The translations under genes were made by a program, and so were the position numbers. From contig NC_080051.1 of the NCBI RefSeq assembly GCF_026212465.1, forward strand, positions 21,930,082-21,994,081: DNA of 64,000 bases, in the 5' to 3' direction. Below are positions 9,208 through 19,420 of the stretch, piece after piece. The notes beneath the pieces were generated by a model. That model had not been told where the DNA came from, searched no databases, and saw only the letters and a program-made list of their open reading frames with translations. The stretch is from Amaranthus tricolor (taxonomy: Eukaryota > Streptophyta > Magnoliopsida > Caryophyllales > Amaranthaceae). The first letter of the stretch is position 1, and each line of letters opens with the position of its first letter.

Positions 9208-11526
9208 ATTTTGAACAACGTGTTCCTTTGATTTTTTTTTTTTTCTAAATTGAGGAAATCTAAGTCAGTGTTTTTTGTGTATTGTATAGCAAAATCAAAA
9301 TACTGTGATAACTCTTTTTATTCCTTTAAATTTGTTACAATTTTTTTGAACTGCCCTTTTAGTGTTGTTACATTTAAGTTTTTGGTTATGATCTTGTATT
9401 TTTTCATCTAATTTCATGAACATATTTTTTCCCTTATATTTCATCCACATATTCTTTCAATGAACTTATTTTTTGTTCTGATCTACACTTTTATTCAAAT
9501 TAAATAATGCAAACTTTTACTTGTTAAGGCAAAACTAAAAGAACATAGAAAGTAGATTAAATATAATCCTTAATAGATGCCCAAGTCCCAACTCTTAGTC
9601 TCTAAGTTTACCATTTATCATGGAAAAAAGAAGCTGATATATAGTAACATCAGTATTTTGAAAAGTAAAGAAAAAGAAAATAATAGTTTCCTTTTTTTAT
9701 GGGCTCAAATTTTTAAGAAAAGCATATAAAAGTAACTATCATTCAACCTTTAATGTAAATTAATGTTAAATTCATATTAATGTGATATTTCAATAACATT
9801 GTCTTTTTTTGTTTTGATATAAAAGTTTAAGTTTAATACTCCTATAATTTTGGATGAATTTATTAAATATAATGTATAAAATCCTATTTTTATTTGTGAA
9901 GATAGATAAATAAATATTGAAAAGCCAAAACACATCTCAAAAATGACTCATAATTATTAAATTATCTATTGCTCACCAGGAAAGTGTTAAAAGACCAACT
10001 CAATTGAAAACCTAATCCGAGGATAAGTTATATTGGTGTTTATTTGGGTTATCGGGTCGATTTCAAATCATGTATTTTCGGTCGGTTTAAAATCGGATCT
10101 TGAGTCTACATCGATTTTTATATAATTGTAAATTGCAAATTTTTTTCCCCACCTAATTAAATGGAGTTCAATTACAAGGTCGGGTAAATATGGGATGATG
10201 AAACTCTCACAACTTATTGAGCAAGTACAAGCACACTTTTGAGCGAGATCCAGGTTCCAGAGGCAGGAGGTGCTGCCAAATGCTAATGCCAATCCCTTCT
10301 AATCATATTCATATCGTGCAACTCTTTTGTTTCTTACATTCTTTTTCTTTTCTTCTTTTCATCTTTATGGAGTAAAGTACTTGGTGAGTTAGTTCGTTTT
10401 GGATCAATTTGGCGGCCTTCTTTTTATTGTTTTAAGTTCTACATTCTCAATCATGTAGCAGCTGCATGAAATTCTCTTTTCAAATAGTGTGATTGAAATT
10501 CTAACATTCTACAAATTTATGTGTTGCAGTCTCAGTGGGATGGAGGTAATTAAGCGAGAGCGTAATCGGATTTTCAATACGAAAAATGCAGTCGGATCGG
10601 ATATTTGATATCTGAAACATCCCATTTTAATTTTTAGATATTACATTAAGAATTCATGAGTTTTAGTGCAAGTTCTATCCAATATTGTTTAACCAATAAT
10701 AGTACGTGCAATTTTAGAATTAATATTATGTACTGGAATTTTTTTAAATGTTTTTTTAATTTAAATCAAAATTATTTTCACTGTCCATTTAATTTTTTTA
10801 GCTCAAATTCAAAATAAATACTAGTACTATTTTTTTAATGATGTAGCAAATTTGTGGCTCGAATCCCTATACCAAAATTAGAACTCCCTTCATATCTTGG
10901 AGAATAAATAAAAATACAATATAAAATAATTAAAAGAGATAAATTTAAAAGCACAGTAGACAAAACAAAATAGTGAAAGTCAAACATATACTAAAATAAT
11001 CTAAATGGCCACATAATCATATTATTGGAGGCTTTAATACAATACCCCTCGGACTTTTTGAGTTTACATTATAAGATTCAAAAAGCTTTTACATATTTGA
11101 GTTTTATGGTATATGTTTAAAGGGACAAAAAAATGTTCAATTTGACTGAATTTATTATAAATGTCATCATATGATTGAAAAATACGATTAGTTGTACACA
11201 CTCCATATAAGCCAATATAATACCATCCAAAACCATATAATATGGCAATAAAAAAATAGCTCCAATAACTTCAAATGTATACATCATCTTTAATCTAGTA
11301 ATGTTGGATAAATCATTCTAACACAAAATCATTATCCAAGATTAGCTGATAAAATATAATTATACATCAGGATATGTATAGTAAATATAATTGCATCCAA
11401 ATCCAAAAGTAAAAGCACATGGCAAACCCCACATCAAAAGCTGACATAGCCTACAACTGCAACTTGCTCTTTCCCTAGCTAATACTTCTAGCTTTAAAAG
11501 AATAGAGTTGATCCAAGACAATTAGG
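9208..11526. other. Intergenic region, no recognised gene
   Basis: AT-rich. A short coding-like stretch at 10195-10302 reads 35 codons with one internal TGA and is followed about 230 bp later by an acceptor-like TTATGTGTTGCAG; its identity is unknown. The segment 11040-11115 shares phrases such as TTTTGAGTTTACATTATAAG with the MITE at 40031-40315, so it is probably a fragment of that family. Confidence 0.35.
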
Positions 11527-11984
11527 ACCATCCAATAAAACAAGGTATTATTTAAAATTGTTATCTTTTCATTTTATCACCACTCTTATTTTATTGAAAT
11601 CACGAAAATGTCTCCAGATTTAAAATTTGTTTAAGACACTTCAATTTCACTTAATAATACTTTTATCACTCTAAAAGCACCAAATCAAAATAAAATATTT
11701 ATGGAGCTAAAGCGTAGGAAACGAAATTCCAAACACTTTTATTGTCACCTTATATATATTGAATTTTCAATATTACCCCTGCATAATATACGAACTTAAA
11801 CACAATAACATCTCTCTAAAATCTCTCTAAAAACACTCTCTGAGTTAAAACAAGCTAAAAGTTGGAATCGATTTACAATGGCTAATCAAAGAGACTATGA
11901 ATCCGATTCGATACGTAGTTTAATCGATTCGAATGGTTTTTTAAAAAAAAATAAAAAATTAGAATCACGCAAAAAATTGCGACT

Positions 11985-12152
11985 GGGCCATGGTTGGGTC
12001 GCACAAAACGTGCAACTGGACCACAATTGAGTTGCACAAAACATGCTACTCAACCATGGTCCTGTCGCACGTTTTGTACAACTCAACCACGGCCCAGTCG
12101 CACGTTTTGTGCGACCCAACCGTTGCTCAGTCGCACGCTTTGTGCGACTACA
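11985..12152. repeat. CpG-rich subterminal inverted/direct repeats of the MULE
   Basis: A roughly 30-bp unit built on GTCGCACAAAACGTGC recurs about five times: forward at about 11998 and 12031, inverted at about 12066, 12097 and 12128. The later units are self-complementary (GTCGCAC...GTGCGAC). One more unit, GTCGCACAAAACGAGCGACT, stands near the other end at 16522. Arrays of this kind near transposon ends usually bind transposase; that role is inferred. Confidence 0.7.
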
Positions 12153-12531
12153 ATTTTTTTTTTTTTTTTCTTCCCTCTTATTTATTTAATTTAATTTATA
12201 TTTTATTTAGATTTTGTATATGTTGTAGTATATTTTTTTATTTGATAATTTATATTATTGTTAATTATACTATTTAAATTATTTTTAATTTTTTATTTGA
12301 ATTATTTTTAATTTTTTATTTAAATTATTGTAGTAATTTACATTTATGTTGTAGTAATTTATTTAATTTATAATTTATGTTCTAGTAATTTATTTTAATT
12401 ATTTTATATTTTAGTATTATTTAAATTATTTTATTTTATATGTATTTTATTTACCTAATTGGTACCTAAATATTTATTTTATAATTTAAATACTATTTAT
12501 TATTGATTGTAAATCTATGTTACATTTGCAG

Positions 12532-14565
12532 GACTATGAAAATTTAGGGGACAATGTAGATTACTCTGGTAGATTTGTTACGGATAGGAAATTTGATTCT
12601 GTAGATGAATTACATGCTTCGGCCGATGAGATTGCAATAGGAATTGGTTTTCAATTTACTCGTGCTTCATATAAACAAAAAGAAGGACGTTCTAGAGTTA
12701 GTTTGTATTTAAGATGTCACCGCTATGGTAATGTTAGGGGTAATTTGCATAACTTAGATAACGCTACCTGACTGGGTTCTAAAAGTAGAACATGTAGGTG
12801 TAAATTTATGATTGTATGTAGTAGTCGTAAACCAGGGAAAAAACCTTGGACGGTGAGAGTGCGTCCTGGTGAAAAAGGAACACATAGCCACCCGTTGTTC
12901 GTGTTCAGAGATGGTCATGTAAGGGCAAATAGGTTGACTGTAGATATTCGACATCACATATGAGACCTTAGTGCAACCGGCATGCAATCTGCCCTTATCA
13001 TAACCTCAATTAGACAAAATTTTTCTGGTATTTTTGCTAGTTGAATCAGATATATAATGTTAGATAATCAATAAGGAGAGAAGAGATAGAGGGTAGGACT
13101 TCGCTCCAACAGTGTCTTTATATTGCCACAGAGCATAACTACGTGGTTTAGACAGACTTTGACATTGAAGGGAAATTGAGTAGATTGTTAATTGTAAATC
13201 CCACATCCATCCATATGATACGTACATGGCACTATTTTGTGTTGATAGATACGACATACAAAACAAACAAACAAAAGTGGCCGCTTTGTGAAATAATCGG
13301 AATGACGCCAACCAATCACAACTTCTTGGTTGTGTTTTGTTTGATGCGAGATGAGGCGGCCGTGTCATATTCGTGGGTGTTGGAGAGATAGAGAGATATT
13401 TTCGGCAGTGCTCAGACCCCAAACGTAATCGTAACTGATAGAGACGAAGGTTTATCTACAGCTATACGTGATGTCTTCCTAGGTAAAAAGGTTATATTGA
13501 TTAATTATTGTCGTTCTATTTATTAAATATATGTCACTTATATTCAATCTTCTAATCAATGTAGATGCGCGACATTTATTATGCATATGGCATATTGCCA
13601 ATGACATAAAGAATATGGTGGACAAATTGTGTGGCAGGAAAAGAAATCAACAGGGGCAGATATTCAGGCAAACTAGATGGAACCCCTTGGTTAACAGTTC
13701 TGCCGTCACCGAATTCCAAAACAGATGGGAATCGATTGTGGCTACGTGGTGGACTAGGAATAGAAGGGTCGTTCGATATTTGGGTGGAACATGGATTCCA
13801 CACAAAGAGAAATTTGTGTGTGCGTGGACGAATGAGAGTTTACACATGGGTAACCAGACTACCAGCAGAGTTGAAAGTCAACACTCGTCTTTTAAGTACT
13901 ATCTTGGGAGCGGTAATAGCTCATTTGATACCTTGTTTAAAAGGGCACACGCACAAATAACAAATAAGCAATTGAAGATCCAACAAGCGCTACGGGAATC
14001 CATGAATTCTGTTGCAAGGTCTATGTGAAATAATTTCATGAGGCCATTATATCGTCATGTATCTATTTTTGCATTGGAACAAGTGCTGCTTGAGCATAAC
14101 CGTATGTTAGAGTTGGGTGATTATGTATTTGACAAATGTGGTTGTGCACTTCAAAGCACCCATGGATTGCCCTGTGCTTGTTACTTATATTTATCGATCA
14201 CGTCACAAGGTGCGTTGTATTTGGATAACATACATCCGTTTTGGAAAACATTAACATACATAGAGGCAGAAGCTGACACCAACGAAGGAGTACGACACGC
14301 AAATGTCGATGATAAATAGTACTTTCAATCGTTGGTTGATAAGTGTTGAAAGCCGATCCCGCAGTTGGACGCAACATGTCTCAGGTACTTAAAGATGAAT
14401 TACATCCTGATGGTACCGATATACCTGAGGCACATGCAAGTCCACCAAGAAAGGGAAGACCAACAACAAGCAAAACCCTCAGGAGAAATAAAAGCGTCTT
14501 TGAATACAACAGATCATCCTCTAGGGATCGTGGGTCTAGATCTTCATCCCGCGAGAGATCTAGTG
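12532..14565 (+). pseudogene. MULE transposase (MURA-type, WRKY-GCM1-like finger, DDE core, SWIM finger)
   Basis: The first clear exon starts after TACATTTGCAG at 12532. In frame it reads an N-terminal domain, then a zinc-finger segment (CRCKF ... THSHPLF at about 12800-12900) like the DNA-binding finger of MULE transposases. After a degenerate stretch (13045-13180) the catalytic core follows. The first Asp lies in LIDTTYKTN (codon 13248), the second in VIVTDRDEG (13437) and the Glu in SRVESQHSSFK (13873), so all three DDE residues are retained. An 82-bp intron at 13483-13564 joins VFL to DARHLLCIWHI. A SWIM-type finger CGCALQSTHGLPCAC and an Arg/Ser-rich tail complete the protein. Stops at 12769, 12961, 13042 and 14026 plus a frameshift kill it. 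A possible first exon with ATG at 11878 cannot be joined with confidence. Confidence 0.85.
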
Positions 14566-14678
14566 GTCAGTTGGAATTAACTTTAGTTTCAACTTATCTT
14601 GTGCATGACTTTCCTTTCCGTTATCCACATTATTTTATTACAACTGAATGTCACTAACCGTATTTTTAATAATTGTAG

Positions 14679-15021
14679 ATGGTTCAGCAGTTCATGATTT
14701 TTCAGTGTTTTCATGGCCCAATCACATCCCGCATATTCTCCCTCCTTACTAGTTTGATTGGGTTGATGTTATAGGTGATGGTAATTGTGGATTTAGAGCT
14801 ATTGCCGTCACAGAGGTTGGAGGCGAGGAGGCATGGCCTCTTCTACGACGTGCAATGTGTATGAGAATGCAAACGAACAAAGATCAATACCTACGTGTGT
14901 ACCTATCAGCCGAGACGCTAGCGAATGCTATATTCAGGATTCACACAGCAATGGGCCTGCACCGTTTAGTCACTGGTTAGAGGCCCCACGCGATCTTATC
15001 CTTATCGGCGTTCATAAGTAG
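14679..15021 (+). pseudogene. OTU-like cysteine protease domain, C-terminal exon of the MULE transposase gene
   Basis: A donor at 14566 (GTCAGT, after the Arg/Ser tail RSSSRERSSG) and an acceptor ending at 14678 (AATTGTAG) join in frame, giving SDGSAVHDFSVF and then VDVIGDGNCGFRAIA. DGNCGFR is the OTU catalytic motif, with Asp at 14777 and the nucleophile Cys at 14786. About 80 residues follow, ending in a shifted SHWLEAPRD. OTU enzymes cleave ubiquitin-type conjugates; many plant MULE proteins of the SRVES class carry this domain at the C-terminus. An in-frame TAG at 14750, a frameshift near 14965 and loss of the C-terminal catalytic His region make this copy non-functional. The end collides with the convergent PMD fragment. 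Confidence 0.75.
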
Positions 15022-15620
15022 TATAGGGTGAGGTCGCATCCCAGTCCTGGTCTTATCCACAATCAGTGTTGAATCTTCGATAGCCATGTAGAAGGTCGTA
15101 CACTGTGTCTCTAAAGCCTGAGATCGATGGCACATGTGCATAACTTCCCCAATGTTGATGCTCCCACTGGTGAAGTACCCCTTCCTCCGCAACTCGGACA
15201 TGGGCTCTCCAAACAGACTGGCCAGCATGAGCTTCCAGTCACCATCAGTAGGTTCAGCCGGCAGTGAACCATTAATACCAATGCCTAAAATTCGTTGCAC
15301 GTCGTGCAACATAATAGTCATCTCCCCCCAAGGCATATGGAAGGTGTTCGTATCCGTGCGAACTTACCGGCATGCCCGCGCACGACAGTCCAATCGACTG
15401 GCTGACCAACGGAGCCTTCGTAATCACTATCATCGGAACTGGAGCCCCTCAAATTACTCTAGAGACTAGTCTGGTCATCAAAGTGAGTACACACTTGGTG
15501 CAGCATACTCGAACGTTGGGCCTGACTATGACTGGCCGTCTGTTCCTACCTAACCCGCCTAGCGGAACCCGTTACCCCTCTCTCATGAGGGTCCCCTCTC
15601 AGTATGGTAGGCTTAGAACT
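14983..15620 (-). pseudogene. Plant mobile domain (MAIN-like, PMD) protein fragment
   Basis: The minus strand encodes THTFH-like DTNTFH, then MPWGEMTIMLHDVQRILGI, a central segment, GEVMHMCHRSQAL, and a C-terminal STLIVDKTRTGMRPHPILL ending ADKDKIAWGL. PWGEMTI.LHDV...LG and the late VDKTRT...AWG blocks are hallmarks of the plant mobile domain (DUF1985/PMD class, including MAIN and MAIL1). A serine/aspartate-rich upstream stretch GSSSDDSDYEGSVGQPVDW (about 15380-15440) seems to belong to the same gene. A one-base shift lies just upstream of the core at about 15360, a stop sits in the N-terminal part, and the domain is cut off after AWG. PMD proteins occur both as nuclear host proteins and within plant transposons; its placement inside the MULE argues for the latter. 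Confidence 0.72.
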
Positions 15621-15999
15621 ACTTCCGCTCAACAAGTTTCTGAAAAAACCCTTTCCTCTTCCTTGGTTTCCAGCCATTTACTACAATTTCTAATAATTTA
15701 ATTAACTATTAATAATAAATTAAAATAATCAAATATTACGTTAAGTTAACTACATTAATACCAAATAAAAATTATTTCTAAAATTAATTCATGATTAATT
15801 TAATGAACATTTAAGAATAACTAATAAACATTTAAAAACAATATTAAATTCATTATTCTTAAAAATAATAACAAATAAAAATTATTACAAATAATAAACA
15901 TTTAACAATAACTAATTATTAAACATTTAATTAATATGTTATATTATTTAATAATTATTAATATAATTTTATTATTATTATCATTATAATTAATTTAAA

Positions 16000-16095
<96 letters not shown>
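16000..16095. repeat. (TAA)n microsatellite inside the MULE
   Basis: About 32 uninterrupted ATA/TAA units. Surrounding sequence (15700-16130) is almost pure A/T with many short TTAATAA-type repeats and no coding potential. Confidence 0.95.
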
Positions 16096-16133
16096 TAACA
16101 AACATAATTTATGAGCATAAACATTAATTATTA

Positions 16134-16407
16134 CTCCCTCCGAATCAATTTAGTTGTCCCATTTTCTTATTTGGCAAAGTCTTTTTAGTTGTCCCATTTC
16201 TATTTTTATCAATCTTTTTTTACCTAAATATCCTTAGTTCACACAAGTAATTACGAATATACCTCCATATACCTTACTTGTCCAACTACCCTTCACTACT
16301 TATCCTTCACTACTTACTCTTTACTACTTATCCTTTTTAATGGACCCCACACCATCCTTAATAACCGTGTCCAAGCAAATGGGACATCTAAATTGGTCCG
16401 GAGGGAG
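16134..16407. mobile_element. Stowaway MITE, copy 2 of the 274-bp family
   Basis: Identical in length (274 bp) and about 93% similar by eye to 6202-6475, in the same orientation. Starts CTCCCTCCGAATCAATTTAG and ends TTGGTCCGGAGGGAG, flanked by TA. It is inserted in the AT-rich 3' part of the MULE and is therefore younger than it. Confidence 0.87.
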
Positions 16408-16890
16408 TATTAATAAAAATAATATTGAATTAAATATTATTACAAATATAATTTTATAACATAAATGTTAATTATTACTAATTAATAACATAAATCGCAA
16501 ATATTTAAATAAAAAAAAAAAGTCGCACAAAACGAGCGACTGGTTCTTCTTTTTAAAAAAAATTTTTTTTTAAAAATTTACATAGGAAATTCGATTAAAA
16601 ATTACCTCGATTTGTTCTTCACGTTTTATTTTCCGTAGCTTTAGCTCTACAAATTTCAAGTTTTGATTAGGTGCTTTAGAGTGATAAAAGTGTTAATGAG
16701 TGTAATTAGAGTGTTTTATAAAAATTTTAAATTCAGAGGCATTATCGTCGTTTCATTAAAATAAGGATGACGATTAAATGAAAAGAGTGGCGAAGTTTAA
16801 GGATTGAGTAAAACAATCTGGAGCATTTCCATAATTTTCTTATATTTTCTGTGAGTTGTCACAACTCAACACCTAAACGCTTACTTTATA

Positions 16891-17386
16891 TTTTTTCCGT
16901 TCGGGAATACTTGTTATACTATTATTATTTACACTATTTATCGTTCAAGCTTATTTTATACTCTTCTTCTTAAGTGTCTCATTTGCTTTTTGAGCTCTAT
17001 TCATCTCTTACTCTTAATTTGCATTTTATCATTAATCTATAAGTTAAAATATAGTCAAGTAGGAACTTGTTTGATTCGTCTCAATGTAAGGATTATTTAT
17101 ATCAACTTTACATAATTTTTAATTATACACAATTAGAGTTATTAAAGATTGAATAAGTGCATTGGATAGAGTGTATAAAGCAAATGGGACACTTGTGGTG
17201 AATAGGAAGGAGTATATTGCGGCTAACATAGTAAAAATATAGTCAATTAGAATTTTGCTTGAATTGTCTAATTTCATATTTTCATGATATTAATTTTTTA
17301 TAATTTTTAGTTATGCATAATTTAATAACATAACTCATGAATTGCATAAAAAGTCAAATATAGCACGTATAATAGAATGGAAAAAG
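16891..17386. mobile_element. Stowaway MITE (outer element of second nested pair)
   Basis: TA-flanked element starting TTTTTTCCGTTCGGGAATAC and ending GTATAATAGAATGGAAAAAG. Its halves match the outer element at 7499-7965 in inverted orientation (CGTTCAAGCTTATTTT and TATTGCGGCTAA are shared). Interrupted at 16961-17212. Confidence 0.65.
16961..17212. mobile_element. Stowaway MITE nested inside 16891-17386
   Basis: A 252-bp TA-flanked element, CTCTTCTTCTTAAGTGTCTC to GGTGAATAGGAAGGAG. It belongs to the same family as 50494-50749 and the inverted copy at about 46329-46543: all share a core like CTTAATTTG..AATCTATAA.TTAAA.ATAGTCA and GATT.GTCTCAATG.AA. Confidence 0.7.
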
Positions 17387-17930
17387 TAACAAACTTAAAT
17401 AATTAATCATTATTATAGTGATTGAGAGGTATCGCGCTCTTTTTCACATGTGATATGTAAGGTGTTTGATTTCCACCACTTACATGAAAAATAAACATTT
17501 CTTTTGCTTATTTGTTCAGATTTTGTATTCGGGTGATTAAGCTAAACTTAATTAAAAAAAAAAGCTGAAAATCTTTAATTCAAAGACGAAACTCTTGCCT
17601 CTGATATTCTAATATGTATGTAGCCCTAATTTATTGTCATGTACTTTAACATTGGGCTAATAATGCATACATGTCACTTGATATAAAAGATTAGGGTTTC
17701 TTCTAAGCTTTTGAACCTCCCATTTAGCATTTGTAATTTAAAATTTTGAACTATTAGTTAATTTAGTAAATTTTAAACTCATAAAAAAAATTCTGACAAT
17801 ATCAACAATTATATTTCACATTTTATATACAAGCTAACATGATAAGAATAGTTAAACTACTCTATATATAATCCGTATAGAGTAACTTGATCAACAAAAA
17901 AAAAACTCATTTTAATAGAGAAATAATATT
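17387..17930. other. AT-rich intergenic spacer
   Basis: No gene, element boundary or RNA signal recognised. Confidence 0.3.
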
Positions 17931-18677
17931 TGTTATGAATGGTGTGACTTGAGTGCATAATTGATGTGTGTATTCATGTGTGACTTTTAGGATGGAATCC
18001 AATGAGCGTGTTAATGTGGGTGTATTAAGTTGAGTCTTGATGAGTGTGGTTAATGATGGTGATTAAAAGTATGGATTAATGAGATAATAAAGTGTGAGTT
18101 AATCATGGGAGTTATTGGACTTAGTGAAGAAGTGCAAAGGTTTAATTCAAGATGCTCTACTATGCATGTCGAGCAATGCTGTCAGAAGCTCTCTAAAGTG
18201 CCACTCGACCGAGCGAGCAGACAGAATGCAACCAGAAACTTCATGTAGCCCGCTCGACCGAGCGAGCCCCTATTTTGGTCGAGCGAAGTCACTGATGCTC
18301 CTAAGATGCTATTTTTAACTCTTCAAGTACTTGGGACTGTTTCATTGTCACTTATTCATAGCTTTAATGTACTTAATGTTACTTAGTGTGATCTCTTCTA
18401 TAAATAGAGAACTCTCATACTCACACAAACATGATCAAACACAAACCCTAAGCCAAACATATAGCCTTTTGATTTTATCTCTTACTCGATTGTAATACTT
18501 CATTTGTAATAGTTTTTTTATACTTCATTGAAATATATAAACGAGAAACTACACACGACGGAGGACGTAGCCATCATTGAGTGAATCTTCTTAAATCTTT
18601 GTGTCTTTTGCAAGTTTTACATTATCAAACATTTATTAGTTCGTTGATATTATCATCGTTCATCAAAGTTCTTAACA
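17931..18677 (+). mobile_element. Putative solo LTR
   Basis: The 747-bp segment begins TGTTATGAA and ends TTCTTAACA, near-inverse 9-bp termini of the TG...CA type. Inside is a promoter-like TATAAATA at 18399-18406, about 215 bp after a GC-rich block with three CTCGACCGAG or GGTCGAGCG words (18200-18290). A polyadenylation-like AT-rich run follows. No primer-binding site or polypurine tract adjoins it, and the flanks (AATATT and CCGTAT) show no target duplication, so an aged solo LTR is inferred. Confidence 0.55.
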
Positions 18678-19045
18678 CCGTATCGATTTTGGCAAATATT
18701 TCAATATTCCTAGTAAATGAAATTAAAAGGATGATAGTTAAGCATCAAATAAGTTGAGTAACATGTGATTTATTCATAATTTTTCAATTTAATATCACTC
18801 GAGATTAATTTTGAATATTTATACGTCATCCATACGAATACATGCATACTCACTAATATTATTGTAGATAGAGTCAAATTGAGTATTAATTTTAAACATC
18901 AATCTTTTCAAGGACCACAAACAAAAATGGTGGATTAGGTTAAGAGAAGAATAACAAGAATCCAGAAATTGAGGCAAAAAATGATGCATGCCATGAAATT
19001 AAGAATAATAATTTTATAATTATAATAAGGTATAAAGTAAGTATA
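18678..19045. other. AT-rich intergenic spacer
   Basis: Nothing recognised on either strand. Confidence 0.3.
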
Positions 19046-19420
19046 TAAGTCGTCTGGTATGAAACCATATCATCATACGACGAATTTATATAATTAGCCA
19101 ATTTTTCTAATTGATTATTTTAAAATTATTAGTGATCCGTTTCACTAATTCTCTATTGAAGTCGTCTCATCGTGAGACGATTTTAATTGGGTCAACTCAA
19201 ATTATTTTAAAAAAATCGCTTCCGATACTAGTGGAAATTCAATTTTCATATATTTTATATGTATTTACTAATGGGCCTTGTATATGAATCCGTCTCGCGA
19301 TAAGAGGGTCTCATACAAGATGGACTGAATCATTTTAACACAGTAACTATACATAGGTTAGTGGTCAACCCAATAAACATAATCTCACCATAAAACCATC
19401 TCATTTAATAATATGTGTCT
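19046..19420. mobile_element. Two adjacent GAGACG-family MITE copies
   Basis: One copy spans about 19046-19205 (GTCGTCTGGTATGAAACC ... GTCTCATCGTGAGACGATTT), the other about 19262-19415 (GAATCCGTCTCGCGATAAGA ... CAATAAACATAATCTCACCA). Both carry the palindromic GTCTCAT/ATGAGAC words and the CAACCCAATAAA-type phrase seen at 8002-8200 and 8676-9207. Exact ends are not fixed. Confidence 0.5.

Larger units (their letters stand above)
11527..16840 (+). mobile_element. Degenerate autonomous Mutator-like element (MULE) with transposase-OTU and plant-mobile-domain genes
   Basis: About 180 bp at 11540-11725 is the imperfect inverse of 16620-16830; shared blocks include CTTTTATCACTCTAAA, GATTTAAAATTT and GAGCTAAAG. 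Within these long TIRs lie CpG-rich subterminal repeats, a plus-strand transposase with a C-terminal OTU domain, a convergent plant-mobile-domain fragment, a (TAA)n tract and an inserted Stowaway MITE. The outermost bases are too eroded to fix the ends, and no 9-bp target duplication was found. Stops and frameshifts in all genes show that this copy is dead. Confidence 0.85.

Noticed and set aside
11895..12277. Overlapping open frames reading as repeats of Cys-Ala-Thr-Gln-Pro type peptides on both strands
   Set aside because: They arise from the GTCGCACAAAACGTGC subterminal repeats of the MULE, not from a conserved protein.
13060..13422. A 120-codon minus-strand open frame opposite the transposase core
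   Set aside because: The plus strand here encodes the conserved transposase motif LIDTTYKTN; the minus frame has no recognisable domain.
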